NCBI GenBank assembly: GCA_021234155.1
Contig: JAJEKV010000051.1
Location: 8,082,105-8,146,104 of the forward strand
Reading direction: 5' to 3'
From: Isoetes taiwanensis
Taxonomy: Eukaryota; Streptophyta; Lycopodiopsida; Isoetales; Isoetaceae
Length of the DNA: 64,000 nucleotides
This document shows, piece after piece, positions 37,501-50,099 of this stretch. The translations under genes and the position numbers were made by a program. Under the pieces are notes generated by a model that saw only the letters and a list, made by a program, of their open reading frames with translations, had not been told where the DNA came from and did no database searches. Position 1 is the first letter of the stretch. Every line of letters starts with the position of its first letter.

Positions 37501-40500
37501 CTATTTCCCACCTTCAACACGCTAGCATATCACGAGAAGGGACATGTACTTGCGTATGTATGTGGGAATTGGGCCCATTTGAAGCATAAACCTTCTGTAG
37601 TTGCGGCTCTTAGAGAGACAAAGTTTGTTGAGGGTTCAGCCTCCAAAGGGCAACTATTTCTAGTACATGATCTACTTGACCCCGAACATGAATTGTTCAG
37701 TCGCATATTTTTTGAGGAAGATGGAAAGTTTCCTGGAGGGCACTTTCGCAGTCCTGAGTGGCTGTGTATATTACGTGATTTAGGGTTTTGTTCAGCTAAG
37801 GACCCTGATTTACTTTTGGAATGTGCAAGAAAAATTGAAAAGCTTGGGAAGACATATATGGAACATGGAAATGTACAGTCTCAAACTATGGAAGATATTC
37901 CAGATGACCTTTGGACCACAGCTTGCATGCTTTCTGAGACAATAATTGCCAATCTGGCTTCATTGTATGGAAGCAGTTTTTGTGACAGTCTCAGCAAGAT
38001 CATGTACGTTCCAGCAGAAAGGGGTATACCAGTAGCTTTTGGTGGTCATGCCCTTAGTAGACGTGTTCTTGCTTCATATGGAGAATCCGTTTTGTTGAAG
38101 GACTGGAGTTTAGCTTGGACATGTTCCCCAATACTCTCTAAACACAGTACTGTGCCCCCAGAATTTGCATGGGGTTCTCTCCATTTACGCAGCCCTCCGC
38201 AAATATCGACGGTCATCCAGCACCTTCAGGTGAGTTTGGTATTTTATATCTTTATTGTTTTTTGCCCAAGTTGGTTTTCTAATATATGATGATACTGCCA
38301 GGAGATAGGAAAAAATGGTGGAGAGGATATCCTTGCAAGATGGCCTAATGGAAGGGGTTCAAAATCTGCAGAAGATGTGTTTGGCGATATACTTAAACAC
38401 TTGAGTAGATTATGGGATGGACTTCCAAATTCAGGTATTGGTTGAATATAATATTCTTCAGGACATGCTAGAGTTTCATTTCTAAAAGCTTTTCTGTATG
38501 GACATCCTTCTTTCAAAAGAATCTTTTGGCAAGGAAGAAATATTTTCCACTGACAATTTGTAAGTTATCATTCCATCCATTGTGGACAAATTAGACCCTT
38601 TATCATACCCAGTCTCATAGAATAGACCCTTATCAATTGTGGACAATCTACTGTTGACTGGTGTGATCACTTGCAGACCTTCATAATTTCTTAGACCTGT
38701 ATTAGAACTTTTGCATCCTCTCCTTCATATATGTGGGATTCTTTTCAGATAAGAAGCAACTACAAGGTCTCTATTTTATCCCCATTGCTAATGGGACGCG
38801 GTTGGTACCGGCCAGTGCACTTTACCTACGCTTAGAGACAGATCTTGCACCCTTCCTTTTTGAGGTTCCAAGAACATATTTGGCACACGCAGAGGTTCTT
38901 ACAGAACTTGGAATGGAAGATACCTTAGATTTCAGTAGGATCAAAGCATTTCTTGTGCAGTTGCGGCATCAATGTGGATACCAACGCCTAAATCCAAATG
39001 AGCTTCGTGCTGTACTACGTATGCTACAATTGATGTGCAATTTTGCAACTGATAAAGCAGATGATGCAATTGTGCCTGACGATGGAGCTAGGCTTGTGCA
39101 TGCTAGATCATGCATATATATTGATGTCTCTAGCGGTTACATGGTTAAGGACATTGATTACTCAAGAATTAGATTTGTGCACCCAGATGTGCCTGAGCAA
39201 GTGTGCTTGCAGTTAGGAGTTAAGAAATTATCACAGGCAATCTATCAGGTAACGTGCTTAGAAACCACCAAACAGCTATGCTGAAGTTTTAAGTCTATTT
39301 ACTTGTGTCAATGCAGGAACTAGACAAGAACACGCCCTTGGAGTTTATTGACTCTTTTGGTCAAGTTTCATTGTGTTCCATTGTAGATAAGCTCTCTCAT
39401 CCATTATCTGCAAAGTTTATTCAGACAGTCATTTATGAATTCAAAAGCTCCCTGCTTTCATTAAAACATACAACAGAAGACAGTCTCCATCAGTTTCTTG
39501 TCTTAGAAGCCCATAAGATACGTTTTGTCCGTAACCTTCAAACAAAATTTTATACAGTAGCTGGGCATGTGGATGTTACTCGGTATGAAAGAAACAATGG
39601 ACAGCAAAATTCTGGTCATAAATCCCTCTATTTCATAGACAATGTGAACAACATGATTTTTGTAGCTGAGCCTCCAAGTTTCATGAGGGTTTCTGATCTC
39701 CTTGCAGCAGTGATTAGCACGCTGTTAGATAGCACAGTATGCCTTCCAATCAGCATTCTTTTCAACGAACTTACAGACCCAAATTCAAATCTCGACCTTG
39801 CGTTGCGGGTAGCAGTCAATGGCAAAAGCAAAAGGAACAAATCCATCAAACAAGATGAACTGTTGGGTACCATCATATGTCCCGCAGATATTTCAATGCT
39901 GCAATACCATCCTCTTAGAGCTTTCCATGCAGGAGAGATTGTAGGATGGTGCATGGATAAACTGACAAATGAACAAATGAAATATGGACGAATTGTCAAA
40001 GATGTTCGAGCGGCAGCTGGAGAACCATTATACCATGTTCAAGTAGAAACAAAATTAGGGGAGGTCCATCAACTCTTATCATCAAATATCTGGGCATTTA
40101 GGAATTCAGTTAACTTGGGCTCTTTTCAAAAGTCATCAAGCGTGGGAAGCTCCCAGCAAGGGATGTCTCATGTTGTTGCTTCAGAAGAAAATCTTGACAA
40201 TGATGGTCAACAGAACTGCACAGTGCAACCCACAGATCATTTGCAGCAGGTTTGGATAAAGAGCTTATTTCAGTAGACTATTAATTGGTTTGTCACTTAA
40301 CGACTGCTATGTATGCAGGAGTCTACAAAAGTACCTGCTGAAGATGTGGCAAAGGCGCTGAAGGATATGTTAGCATCTATGGGTATGCCTTTAAAATTAC
40401 AGGAGCATGTACTCCTGGAACAAGTGCTAATGCTCCAAGAAAAGCTGTCTGCAGCCAACACTGCACTTGTGATAGAGCAGGTAATACCTGAGAGAAAAAC

Positions 40501-40752
40501 GAGAATAAGTTTGGATGGAACTTGTCTGATGAAAAGTGCTAACTTTGCTGACAGGAAAAGGTGGAGGCAACTTCAAAGGAAGTAGAGGCAACAAAGGCGG
40601 CATGGACATGTAGGGTTTGCCTAACTACGGAGGTGAATATATTACTAACGCCTTGTGGTCATGTTTTATGCCAACGATGCTCCATTGCCATGTCTCGTTG
40701 CCCCTTTTGTCGACGCGCAGTGTCAAGCTCAGTCCGCATGTATCGTCCATAA
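22515..40752 (+). CDS. Sacsin-like giant protein with C-terminal RING finger
   Basis: Thirteen exons: 22515-22858, 23034-23781, 24179-30165, 30474-31899, 32370-32645, 34253-34482, 34571-34842, 35457-38229, 38302-38434, 38749-39248, 39317-40249, 40319-40480, 40555-40752. All introns are GT..AG and phases match. They total 13982 bases, one short of a multiple of three; restoring one base gives about 4660 residues, close to the roughly 4700 of the Arabidopsis homologue At5g23110. Sacsin/Hsp90-like ATPase repeats start near residue 12 (LKELIQNADDAGAT, GKFGVGFNSVYH), near residue 1405 (FELIQNADDAGATE, GRFGLGFNSVYH) and near residue 2780 (degenerate, without the NADDAGAT motif). A coiled-coil-like stretch precedes a C3HC4 RING (CRVCLTT, CGHVLCQRC, CPFC) in the last 45 residues. 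Unlike human sacsin there is no J or HEPN domain. A probable chaperone-like protein with ubiquitin-ligase potential. A 1-bp deletion near 30831 breaks the frame in exon 4. Confidence 0.93.
32896..33964 (-). mobile_element. Intronic insertion with 17-bp target duplication and LINE-like ORF
   Basis: AAACTACAGTGCACTGT occurs at 32896-32912 and again at 33948-33964, flanking about 1035 bp inside the intron between sacsin exons 5 and 6. The insert carries an antisense open frame at 33890-33291 (199 residues). This has CPMCDLNMVESEEHFIF followed by TCPTYY, a C-x2-C-x9-H-x4-C zinc motif found at the C-terminus of LINE reverse transcriptases, and a Lys-rich end. A 5'-truncated LINE is likely, but no poly-A tail is seen. 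A short (AAAG)n run is at about 33060-33080. Confidence 0.65.
34133..34252 (+). repeat. 60-bp tandem duplication of a 3' splice site
   Basis: Two tandem 60-bp units (AGAAATCACTT, then TCAAATTACTTATTTGAATT, ending in ATATTTCAG) put one AG acceptor at 34191-34192 and another at 34251-34252. The second joins exon 6 to homologous sacsin sequence. The first would add 20 residues in frame with no stop. Confidence 0.85.
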
Positions 40753-42726
40753 TGCACAGTTCTTTGTGTACATTTTCAAAATGTAGATATGTATGTACAT
40801 ATGACGATTCTTTTGTACATAACAATACCCATATTCTTGTGTGTAAAGTGAGACCCATCTTAGCAAAAGAGCTTATTTCGAAGCTTCTTATCCTTATTGG
40901 CATTTCAATATGTACTCACATAAAACTTATTGGGTGGCCAAATCCAAAAAGTGACAACTAGGCTATATAAAGCACAGTTAATCAATGTAAGACAACCTAG
41001 AATGATTACAATCATAGTCTACAATATAGATTCTCTCAAAGAAGCCTATTTAAAGAAGCCTATTTAACCTATGGGATACTTATCAAATATCTTAAATATC
41101 TTATGCTTTAAAAGTAATCTCGATAGATGTTACTGACCTGCTCTCATATATCCACGGCCATTACGTAGGTTAATTTCTATTGTGTAGCGCTGACTTTTCC
41201 CCAGACACCAGTCAAGCTATAAAAGCTTTTACCTTACAAATTAAATAAAACCTCTATTCTTACACTCGAAAAATTGTTGGCAGGCTCTCATGCATATTCC
41301 AATTAGTTCTTTTACGAACCTAAGCTAGAATATGTCGAACAAGTCTAAGCCATTGAAACCATAAAAATTCCTTCAATCAGTACAAGAGTCCCATGATGCA
41401 ATCTCTTACCTTGATAGATTGTGATGAAACTAACATCCTTTCAATGTGTCCCTCAAATATGTCCCTCAAATGACTTGATAAGAGAGCACAAGTATATGGG
41501 CAGTAACCCTGAGTTCTTGAGCATGTTGCTTTACTTTTCTATCCAATTATATACCTTTCTATCCGATTATATAATTTCAAATGTGGCACTTCACATTGTT
41601 GTAACATTCCCTTCCACCTCATATGTCCTTATACTTCTATGTTCCACTGTTATGTCTAGTTTTTACTGCAGCAATTGTTCCCTAGCACCAAATTTCAATC
41701 AGCATTTGTAATGTGGACAAAATCTCGTTCCTATAATATATCCAACATAGCTCAAATTATTTTTCAATCTACCTTGACCAAAAATTTTTAACATCATTCT
41801 CTATTTACTCAATCCTTTGACTAGATGTGTGTTTTCTCAAAAGCACTTACTTTTGCCCTTGACAATTACAAGAATCTTTCAAATCCTCCAAATCCTACTT
41901 TCCCTATAACCTTAGATAGCGTGCACAAAAGACTGTTTACAAGAACACGCTCTAGATAGAGTCATGGTGCAGGATAATGGCATATTCTTCTATGTCAATA
42001 CCATAACTATCTATACAAGATTTTCAAACTAGCTATCATGTCATCTTGGACCATCAAATGCAATCCAGGCAGATTTAGCCTCAGCTTATATCTTATTTTA
42101 ATTGCATTATTGTGACCTTCAACTCAGATATAACTTGTCTAAAATCGATTCAGCAACAACAGGCTAGGATGTGTCAACACCTCGTACTCAAAGATCTAGA
42201 AGCATCACTCCACTACTAACAAGCCACTTAATGTCTCCTTAATGTAGAAATACATTACCCGATGGATAAGGAAAGCTCCCACCTTCATACATAATGAAAT
42301 TCCGGTTTGACATTCTTTCGCACCTTATGCACTTTTAGTTCAAAATTTGCAATAGGGTCTACCAGTTGACCATCTACTAATTGTAGAGAAAATAAGCAAA
42401 TGTAAAAACCATACATTCACATCATCTGGCCTCACTGTTCATGCTCCACATGAAGACTAAGATTATCCTTCATGTTTTGTACAATATTGGACTAAGATTA
42501 GTTCCTTGATCACATGCATCCCACCAGAGTATCTACCACAGAAAATATAATTAAAGAAACCAACACTAGGATACCATGTCATTACATTTCCATACTTGAC
42601 AGATCCATCGCACATTAGGTCATCATCCCTACATGATCTGAAATATTATCATTAGCACCATTCAACAACGAATAACCTTAGATGAAATTTCTGATCCGCC
42701 ATATCAGCACCAATGATCCAACTATG
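40753..42726. other. Intergenic, downstream of sacsin
   Basis: AT-rich and full of stops on both strands. It may be the decayed interior of the retroelement whose LTR remnant begins near 42742, but no protein motif could be read. Confidence 0.4.
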
Positions 42727-42900
42727 CTCTGATATCAACTGTAACATTCCTAACTGACATGCCCTTAAACAACAAGGCAAAACCGTTTTGACGTTTATGA
42801 GTAGTCGCGTCTACCCATTTATGCTGGTGTCTCGGGAACGCGACATCAAGATCTACTCAAGCAGTCTCCCATGGGTCCGTTACAATAGGTCAAGTGCAAA
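42727..42900 (-). mobile_element. Decayed LTR and primer-site remnant
   Basis: The minus strand contains TGATATCAGAGC, a one-base variant of the tRNA-Met primer site, next to GGAATGTTACA. This resembles the TG..CA LTR edge followed by a primer site of plant retroelements. The far LTR edge was not found. Confidence 0.4.
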
Positions 42901-45200
42901 AACTTCAAGCTCAATTTGTGGGTTAGAAAATGCTATGAACTAACTGTAAAGAAATATAAGGTAAGAATGTTGTGTGGGTAGGCTGAAGAAAATGGAAGTA
43001 TTGTTTTGCATTCAAGCAAGCTAAGCTGAGGCACTTCAAGTTCTTTTTAAACTTACTCTTTAAGAACCAACTTAATGAATTGATTATAGACGAATTTTAT
43101 TCGATGCCTATGACGACCATGCATGTATCACATATATAGTCACCACTCGTAGAGATGACCATCACATGTATAAATATGAGTGATGATCGATCATATGCAT
43201 ATGATATCTATAATCTTCATTTTCTAATGGCATCTTTTATGCAGTTTATGTTTGTCTGGCAGCATTCCTCAAATGGTTAATTTCTCGGCTTTTGCATTTT
43301 TGGAAAATCCTGAACTTGTGATTGCATTCTCCATCTTTGCTCTGTTGGATGGCATGTCGTACCAAATGAAATGATCTTTAACAAGACAATAAACTATGAA
43401 TTTTCATCCAAAATATTGGACATATTGTTGCCCGTGTGGGTCCCATGAATAGACCATCATGGATGTGCTATAAATTTTGAAGTAGCACTAAATTTGGTCC
43501 ATTGTGGCTTAATTGAATACTGAATTATCAAATATGTATAGGAAGTGCAATAGCTTTAAGAATGCAAGGGACTAGAAGAGGACAAAAAGATGCATGCCTT
43601 AGCCTAAATCTTTGGTTTCTGCTAGATCTTGCCATTTGAAATGCCACCATTGAGAGACGTTTTCTACATAGACAACCTTAGAGCAATGCAGGTGCAACTT
43701 GCATTTAAATAGCATCTCTCTTGTTGTGCTGTAGATAAAAAGCTTAAAGTGAAAATGTCAATGGCTTTTTCTTGTTTCAGAAAGTAAGTGGATTGACTTA
43801 TGTAGTTAAGTTCCTTCTTAATAAGTATGAAGGCCTAAATGATCTTTGAAACATGTTTGCTAGCATGCCTGAGTGGAATGTTCCCGCATGGATTAGTTTA
43901 ATGGTAGCACATGCACACCATTAATCTTTCTAGCTCTTTATAAAAACGCACTAAAGGGAGTCATGCCAGTTGGCGATTTTATTGTTCTTCTTAACCATGT
44001 AGACAAGGTGGTCGTCTTGGAAGACGTCATTGATTCATTTTCTTTTTTTGCTGCACGATTAACCTTCTGGCACGTTTAAAAATGATGGCTGAAGCTCATG
44101 TTGTTGAAGCCCAGCCCAGAGCTATGTCATGGATGATCTTGATTGAGAATCTAAACTGTATGATTGTGGGGATTGTGGGATTGTGCAAGGCATCATAATG
44201 CAAGAGTAATTAATACTTTGGACCAGTGATGACTTTATCCTCCTCTTATCTACTTCTAAACCAAAGAAATGACGACGATTGCTTTCTATTTTTCTAGTGC
44301 TTTTATAGGAATGATTTTGTAGGGTTAGGATGTCTTACACAAAAAGGGATATCCTACTATGAAATGTTCCTTAATTTGGCGAATTTAATACAATTGGATG
44401 CATTATTATAAAAATTTGACGATTTTATTTTATTTTGTGAACCAGATCAAAATTTAAGAAATTGATAAAATATAGCAGTGTACAAAATTTTGCCACCCCT
44501 ACTTTGGACAACGAACAACAGTATATCATTGTGCCTTTTGCATCATTCGTCTCTATGACAAACTTGATATTACTTGTAGAGCTTACTATGATTTTGTACA
44601 CCCCTCCATCCCCCTTTTTCTCTTGTATTGGCAAGTTTTTCTTCAGAGAAAGCCATAGATTGGGTCAGATTGGATATTCTATTGTCACCATTTGTTCACC
44701 TTGCAATGTCTCGTAGAGGTTAAAAATCAATTTAATTTGATATCATGTTTTCTGAACATAATATTCTGATATATATAACAAGTTTGTTCTTCTTAATAGT
44801 TCTTGCTGACTAAAAGAATCAGAATGCTGTTTATGTTGGGAAGTTTCATATGATCTTAAGTTATTCTTAAGACGTTCTCTAATTTTCACACGAAAATTTA
44901 CGAATGTTGATCGTATGATCAGACAATAATAGGCTCGGCTGATCGACTTCTCCCAAGTCGATTAGTCGCAGAATTGATATCCTAGTTCCTCCACCGCAAT
45001 AATTTCTATCTCTTGATCACCAACTGAGTTGCAAGCACTACGCAATATCAAAAAGACGCATATCGAAGGACAATCTATCTACCAATTTCTTTGACATTTT
45101 CAAACTCCTATTGAGGTTACTTTTGAATCTCTCTTGAAGTTGGAAATGAACTGTTCCTTGAAGAAGTCAAACTTCAGCTTCGGTGGTCAATCATTTTTAG
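42901..45200. other. Intergenic, no gene seen
   Basis: No coding or repeat structure recognised over 2.3 kb. Confidence 0.4.
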
Positions 45201-45390
45201 GATGGATGGATGGATGGATCGATGGATGGATGGATGGATCGATGGATGGATTGATCGATCGATATGGATGGATGGATGGATGGATCGATCGATCGATCGA
45301 TCGGATGGATGGATGGACGGATGGATCGATGGATGGAGGGATGGATCGATGGATGTAGGGATGGATTGGATAGATTGGATAGATAGATAG
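45201..45390. repeat. GATG/GATC tetranucleotide repeat
   Basis: About 190 bp of mixed ATGG and ATCG units with a few ATAG. A second tract of the same composition lies at 49208-49282. Confidence 0.95.
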
Positions 45391-46490
45391 AATGAATTTT
45401 TACGGCATGCCACAAGCTTTGGTTGCATTCCCGTAAATGTTTTTAGCAATGTCAGGGTCCAGTTCCTGGACCCTTAATAATTGACCCAACCTATAAGTTG
45501 CCATGTTAGTATGTAATAGAACAACTATTACTTTTTACCCCCAGATCCTTAACATTTTTTCTTAATGGTTGTCAATATTAAGCCGATAAATATGAAAACC
45601 TGTAAAACACCCTTCTTTAGTTTGCCCGAAGATCATACCTAGAAATGGAGGTTGAGGATTTGGCATATACTATCGAATATTCGATTTAGACAGCGAATAT
45701 GTGGCATGTGTGAAATTTGGAAGGTGGAGATTGGCCTAGAGCTAAGACACTCAATTTAATTTTCCGTTTCCAGGTTTTATCTATTATATAGGGTTGGGTG
45801 AAGTGATGGTTAAGTGGGAGTGTTGGCAAGCTAATTAGCTGAATTAGGTTATGCATATAATTGTGGAACATATTCGACTGTCTCCGTATGGATTTTTGTT
45901 CTTGCTGGATTTTTGTATTTGAATTGCTTCTCGCAATATGGAGGCTTCATAGCACTGGTCTGATCTTTCTCCTCAGACATTTGCTTGGTTCTTTCACGTT
46001 TTTGTTCTTTGGAATTTCTTCAGTTTTATCGGATGTTGTACTTCCAGATTTGTTGGTTCTTCACGTTTTTGTTCTTCAGAATTCCTTCAGATTTTTGTTG
46101 TGGATCCTGGATAGAGATGGGTGGTTGTAATTCTGGTTTTTGTGTGTTTCTAAGCATGTTTATAGATGCTTCTCACATTATGGAGGCATCTATACGTGCA
46201 TGTATTTGTATATAATAGAGTTTCAAGTATCAACAGGGCAACCCACCACAGCACTGTGTTTAAACTTGTGGTTGTAGGTTTTATTGGAGTTTTTTTTTTA
46301 ATGTTTTTGATCATTATAGTCAACTATTTGAACTCAAAGCAATACACCTCCTCCTCCATTAAAAATACTTCCTCAAGAAGCCAAAGGTGTTTCAAGGTTA
46401 AGATTTGGTGGTAAAATTTTGTCCAAATTGTTCAATTTTTTAGGACATTGGAATATATGATCAACAGCCATGTGTATTGTAGTAGACATC
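45391..46490. other. Intergenic between tetranucleotide repeat and ERL1-like gene
   Basis: No recognisable gene. It includes the presumed 3' untranslated and downstream region of the exonuclease gene. Confidence 0.4.
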
Positions 46491-48314
46491 TTATTTTACT
46501 CTGTCTTTTAAACAGAAATGCACATTCTTGGAACCAACCGATTCTCGCTTTGCTGTGATGTTAATTAAGGCACCATGACTAAGCATATGTTGAAGTACAC
46601 GAGAGATATTCACTGCGTCATCTAAGCCTACATGATGAGTTCCTCTCATGGGTATTCCCAGCCCTTTTAACATTGCCATCATACCTCGGGCCTGCAGGCC
46701 ATGGTTACACAAGTGAGCATCATCAAGTTTAATAATTGGCAAAAATGGGCAAACTTTACCTACATAAACTTATGTAGTCATATCTAACATATACTAATGC
46801 TCCATGCACAAAAGTACCTCTTGCTTGTAGAAGTTAAGATATACATCTTTCAAATTTATCCACTCCAAAAAGTAAGTTGGCAATGAAATTTGGGAAGTAA
46901 TACATTGTTCTGGAATTTTGGTCTTTAAATCCCAGTTGCCACTGAAAATAAAGTATAACAATCCAAAAATTAAGCCTTAAGTATTGCTATTAAAAACCAC
47001 AGTTCAATAACTCACCAGATGACAAATGCAGCCTGATGAAGTGTTCCAGGTCTTGTTGAATCCCAGAGGTTATGACTCTTTAACCACGCCTCAAATGAAT
47101 CTATCACCTCCACAAATGGTATTGCTGTATCATGCCATACTCTATCAGCAGAATGAGATTAGGATAACGATAAAAATGCTCTAATCTACAGCAAATTTCA
47201 AAATATTTTCTGCACTTATTTCCTATTGTCTCAAGTTTTTGAACTAAGAGTCTAATACCTAAATTGTTGCTTATTATAAAACAGCACCACAATTAAGGTT
47301 ACTATAATTTCATGTTCACACTATATAGTTAATAACGGCCTACTTGAGTCTGTTACGAATACCATAAATATCAACTCATCAAAATTGGCCAATCATTAGA
47401 GAAAATCCCTAAGCATTAAAACACACCTGTCAAGGCCCCAACATCCATACTTGTTTTGAATGTACTCTGTCAACCTTGCTTCTCCCATTGCTGCAGGCTT
47501 TACAAATCTGCATTATCAACCTCGCGTCATCTTTGTTTATGCACGTATATTTTTGCTTTAAATTAATGCCATATTGACATGCTTAAAAGCTTACGCAGCT
47601 TCTTCCCACCTTCTTTCAAATAATCTCCATGTTTTCTTGGCTCATTGAAGCATATTATCTGCTTCCTAACCCTGGGAGCTTTATTTAGGCTTGCATCTTT
47701 TCTTTGCAATACAAGTTCATGACTAATTGGCCACAGTGGGAGGAACTTCTAACAAGATAGCAGAAAGCAAGGAAAGAAAACTTACCTGTGAAAATGATCA
47801 ACCACCTCGAGTGTCCGAGAATTGACCATCAACACTGGGAACTCTAAGATCTCAACCTTGCCTTCCAAGTCTAAAACCAAATAGTAATCGAAAGGCTGTG
47901 GCTGAAGATGCATTATTTCCCCAGTTTCAATTTCTAGCTCTGGAAACGTATGGCTGAACTTTTCCATATGTTCTGGGCGATCCATCTACAAATAGGACTG
48001 ACCAACATGAAAACTATGGTTACATATGATGCGCTACTTCACAGCAGAATGCTTACATATGTGCATAGACCTTGTGTGTAATAAAGACACATAGGCTTCC
48101 GACGTCCAAAAACTCGGGGGGCACTAGTACCTTCCTTTACATTGTGGGCATCATGATCGTGGTCGGAAATAATTTCTGCGTGCGCCATGGCACAGAAAGT
48201 AGTCCTCCTGCCAATATTTGCAAACTTTGGCGAAATAAATGGAGTAGACTGAAAGCTACCTCGGAAGGATTTGAATGCAGCGACACGCCGTCCTAAAGCG
48301 CTGATATGAATCAT
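46491..48314 (-). CDS. ERL1: ERI1-like 3'-5' exonuclease (ERL1 type), six exons
   Basis: Exons 48314-48057, 47985-47786, 47507-47427, 47141-47016, 46941-46818 and 46691-46491 join in phase by GT..AG introns to 329 residues. The first 45 or so residues are Ser/Arg-rich with few acids, like a chloroplast transit peptide. A CCCH-like block follows (PMCLYYTQGLC, then FSH). The DEDDh exonuclease residues are present: Asp125 and Glu127 in VLDLEG, Asp226 in CGNWDL, and His283 with Asp288 in HVGLDD. The family trims structured RNA 3' ends; Arabidopsis ERL1 (At3g15140, 337 residues) acts in chloroplast 5S rRNA maturation. By homology this protein probably does the same. The gene looks fully intact, with no shift or stop. 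Assignment to ERL1 rather than another ERI1 relative rests on length, transit peptide and the CCCH-like block. Confidence 0.9.
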
Positions 48315-48456
48315 GGGCTATGGCGAATGTAAACCCGGAAATTTTCTCTTTACATTGGGTCCCTATTATGCAGACGTTCTTGAGGCAGTCTGTTCATTTT
48401 GTTAAGGGGCTATTTAGATTTCAAATAATTGCTCACATTAAAGTTGGCATTTTATA

Positions 48457-48898
48457 TAGAATGGCATGGGGAAGCCATTCTTGCTGCCCCCATGACCTGC
48501 AGATTGGGGGCAGCAAGAATGGCTTTGGCCATGCCATTCTACTACGACAAGTTTTTTTATAGCACTTTGCCATTCTCCGTAAAAAACAGTTAGGTTCAAT
48601 TCCGTCGCGTCCACTAGTAGCGCCTTGCCATGTGGCAAGTTTCTTTTACTGAATGTTAAGAAATTTTAGTTTTATGCATTTACCTGACATTCGGATTTTT
48701 TACCCGACATTCAGGCTTTTTACTCGACATTCTGGCGACGGAATTGAACCTATGTCTTCCACGTTACAGGAATGTCAATTTACTTGACATTCCTGAGATT
48801 TCTTCATCCATTCTTATGGAGAATGGCAAAGCGCTATAAAAAAACTTGTCGTAGTAGAATGGCATGGGGGAAGCCATTCTTGCTGCCCCCAATCTGCA
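48457..48898. mobile_element. Fold-back/MITE-like element with 80-bp inverted arms
   Basis: Arms at 48498-48578 and 48819-48898 are inverted copies with few differences (TGCAGATTGGGGGCAGCAAG and complement). A second inverted pair lies inside (GGTTCAATTCCGTCGC at 48593-48608 and its complement at 48735-48750). The left arm is itself half of an 85-bp palindrome (48457-48541). It lies directly 5' of the ERL1-like gene. Confidence 0.75.
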
Positions 48899-48902
48899 AA
48901 CC

Positions 48903-49573
48903 TCACCTGACATAATTCCTCTCTTTGCTTGCAAAGCTGTGGTGGGGTAAGATCCTCTTGGACTGAAAAGTGGTGCCTTTTAGATGATTGGCATGCCACA
49001 ATATGTGAATCATGGAAAGGTTCACAAGGACATTCATGAAGGTAATGTTGGGCAAAAACGTAGGCACTATAGAAGACGTATAGGACGAGGACGTAGCAGC
49101 CTTCAATCGTTTATTTGGCGAGGAAGTGATGAAGGGGTGCGAAATGGCCTGCAAGAGGCATGTGATTACCTTGACGTAGGGTAGGTTGGCCCTTTTCGCT
49201 CACTTAAGGATGGGGATGGATGGATGGATGGATGGATGGATGGATGGATCGATCGATCGATCGATCGATCGATCGATAGATAGTACTTTTAACGTTATAC
49301 CAAGGCGCCATGACTCGAGGAATGGTTTGTCTATATAACACAGGCCAAGCTCGAATTTTTTTCAATCCACCACATACTTAGTTTTGCCATAGGTAATTGT
49401 TTGAGGGGAAGGATTTTCCTGTTTCTTGTTCTAGCTCTTATAATTCTTGGGTGAGAGATCATTCTGGGATATTGATTGAGCATGCCAATCATCTAAAAGG
49501 CACCATTTTTCAGTCCAAGGGGATCTTACCCCACCACAGCTTTGCAAGCAAAGAGAGGAATTATGTCAGGTGA
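48903..49573. repeat. 94-bp inverted repeat pair, 670-bp span
   Basis: 48903-48996 and 49480-49573 are near-identical in inverted orientation (TCACCTGACATAATTCCTC and its complement). The enclosed 480 bp hold a tetranucleotide repeat and no gene. It looks like a second non-autonomous inverted-repeat element, abutting the fold-back element. Confidence 0.8.
49208..49282. repeat. (ATGG)n(ATCG)n microsatellite
   Basis: A 75-bp tract of ATGG units turning into palindromic ATCG units, matching the composition at 45201-45390. Confidence 0.95.
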
Positions 49574-50099
49574 GACAAGCTCGCCAGGACAGGAAAATGG
49601 GTAGTGTATCAAGGCTATCACTATCGGTGGCCCTTTAATCCATAGATGGGTTATCTGTAGCCTTGTCCCTCCCTTGGTTTTGCTATTTTATTGTGAAGGT
49701 TTAGGCTACATGCGAGTTGTTTTGTAGTGGGGTTCTCCCTTGTTCATTAACCGTCCATGTACCGTCCCCGTTGTGGTCTCCATGGACGTTAAATTTCCTA
49801 TGTTATCTTATTTATTTTACATAGCCCTTCTACACATGGCTACCAAGTGTTGGCTTTCACTAAATTTTTGCATGCAATATTTCTTTTTGTACATTCGAGA
49901 CTTAAGACTATGCCAAAGAGGATTTTATATAGGGGAGGGTCGCTCGCCACTGCGTTTTGCCTACAGTCGAGGTTGCAGATGGCCCAATCCTCTCGTACAC
50001 TCCTCCCTTGCCAACGCATGCCTCGTGGGCACATAATGTACGTTTTGTGGGGTCCAACTAGGTGGCATCCTCTTGTCGATCTGGATCTAGCCCCCTTTT
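49574..50099. other. Spacer before the pogo transposase remnant
   Basis: No confident feature. The 5' terminal inverted repeat of the pogo element was not identified. Confidence 0.4.

Noticed and set aside
45134-45449. Frames rich in DGWMDG or SIHPSI
   Set aside because: They are translations of the ATGG/ATCG tetranucleotide repeat on the two strands.
48039-48296. Plus-strand frame overlapping ERL1-like exon 1
   Set aside because: The minus-strand exon is supported by splice sites, phase and family motifs.
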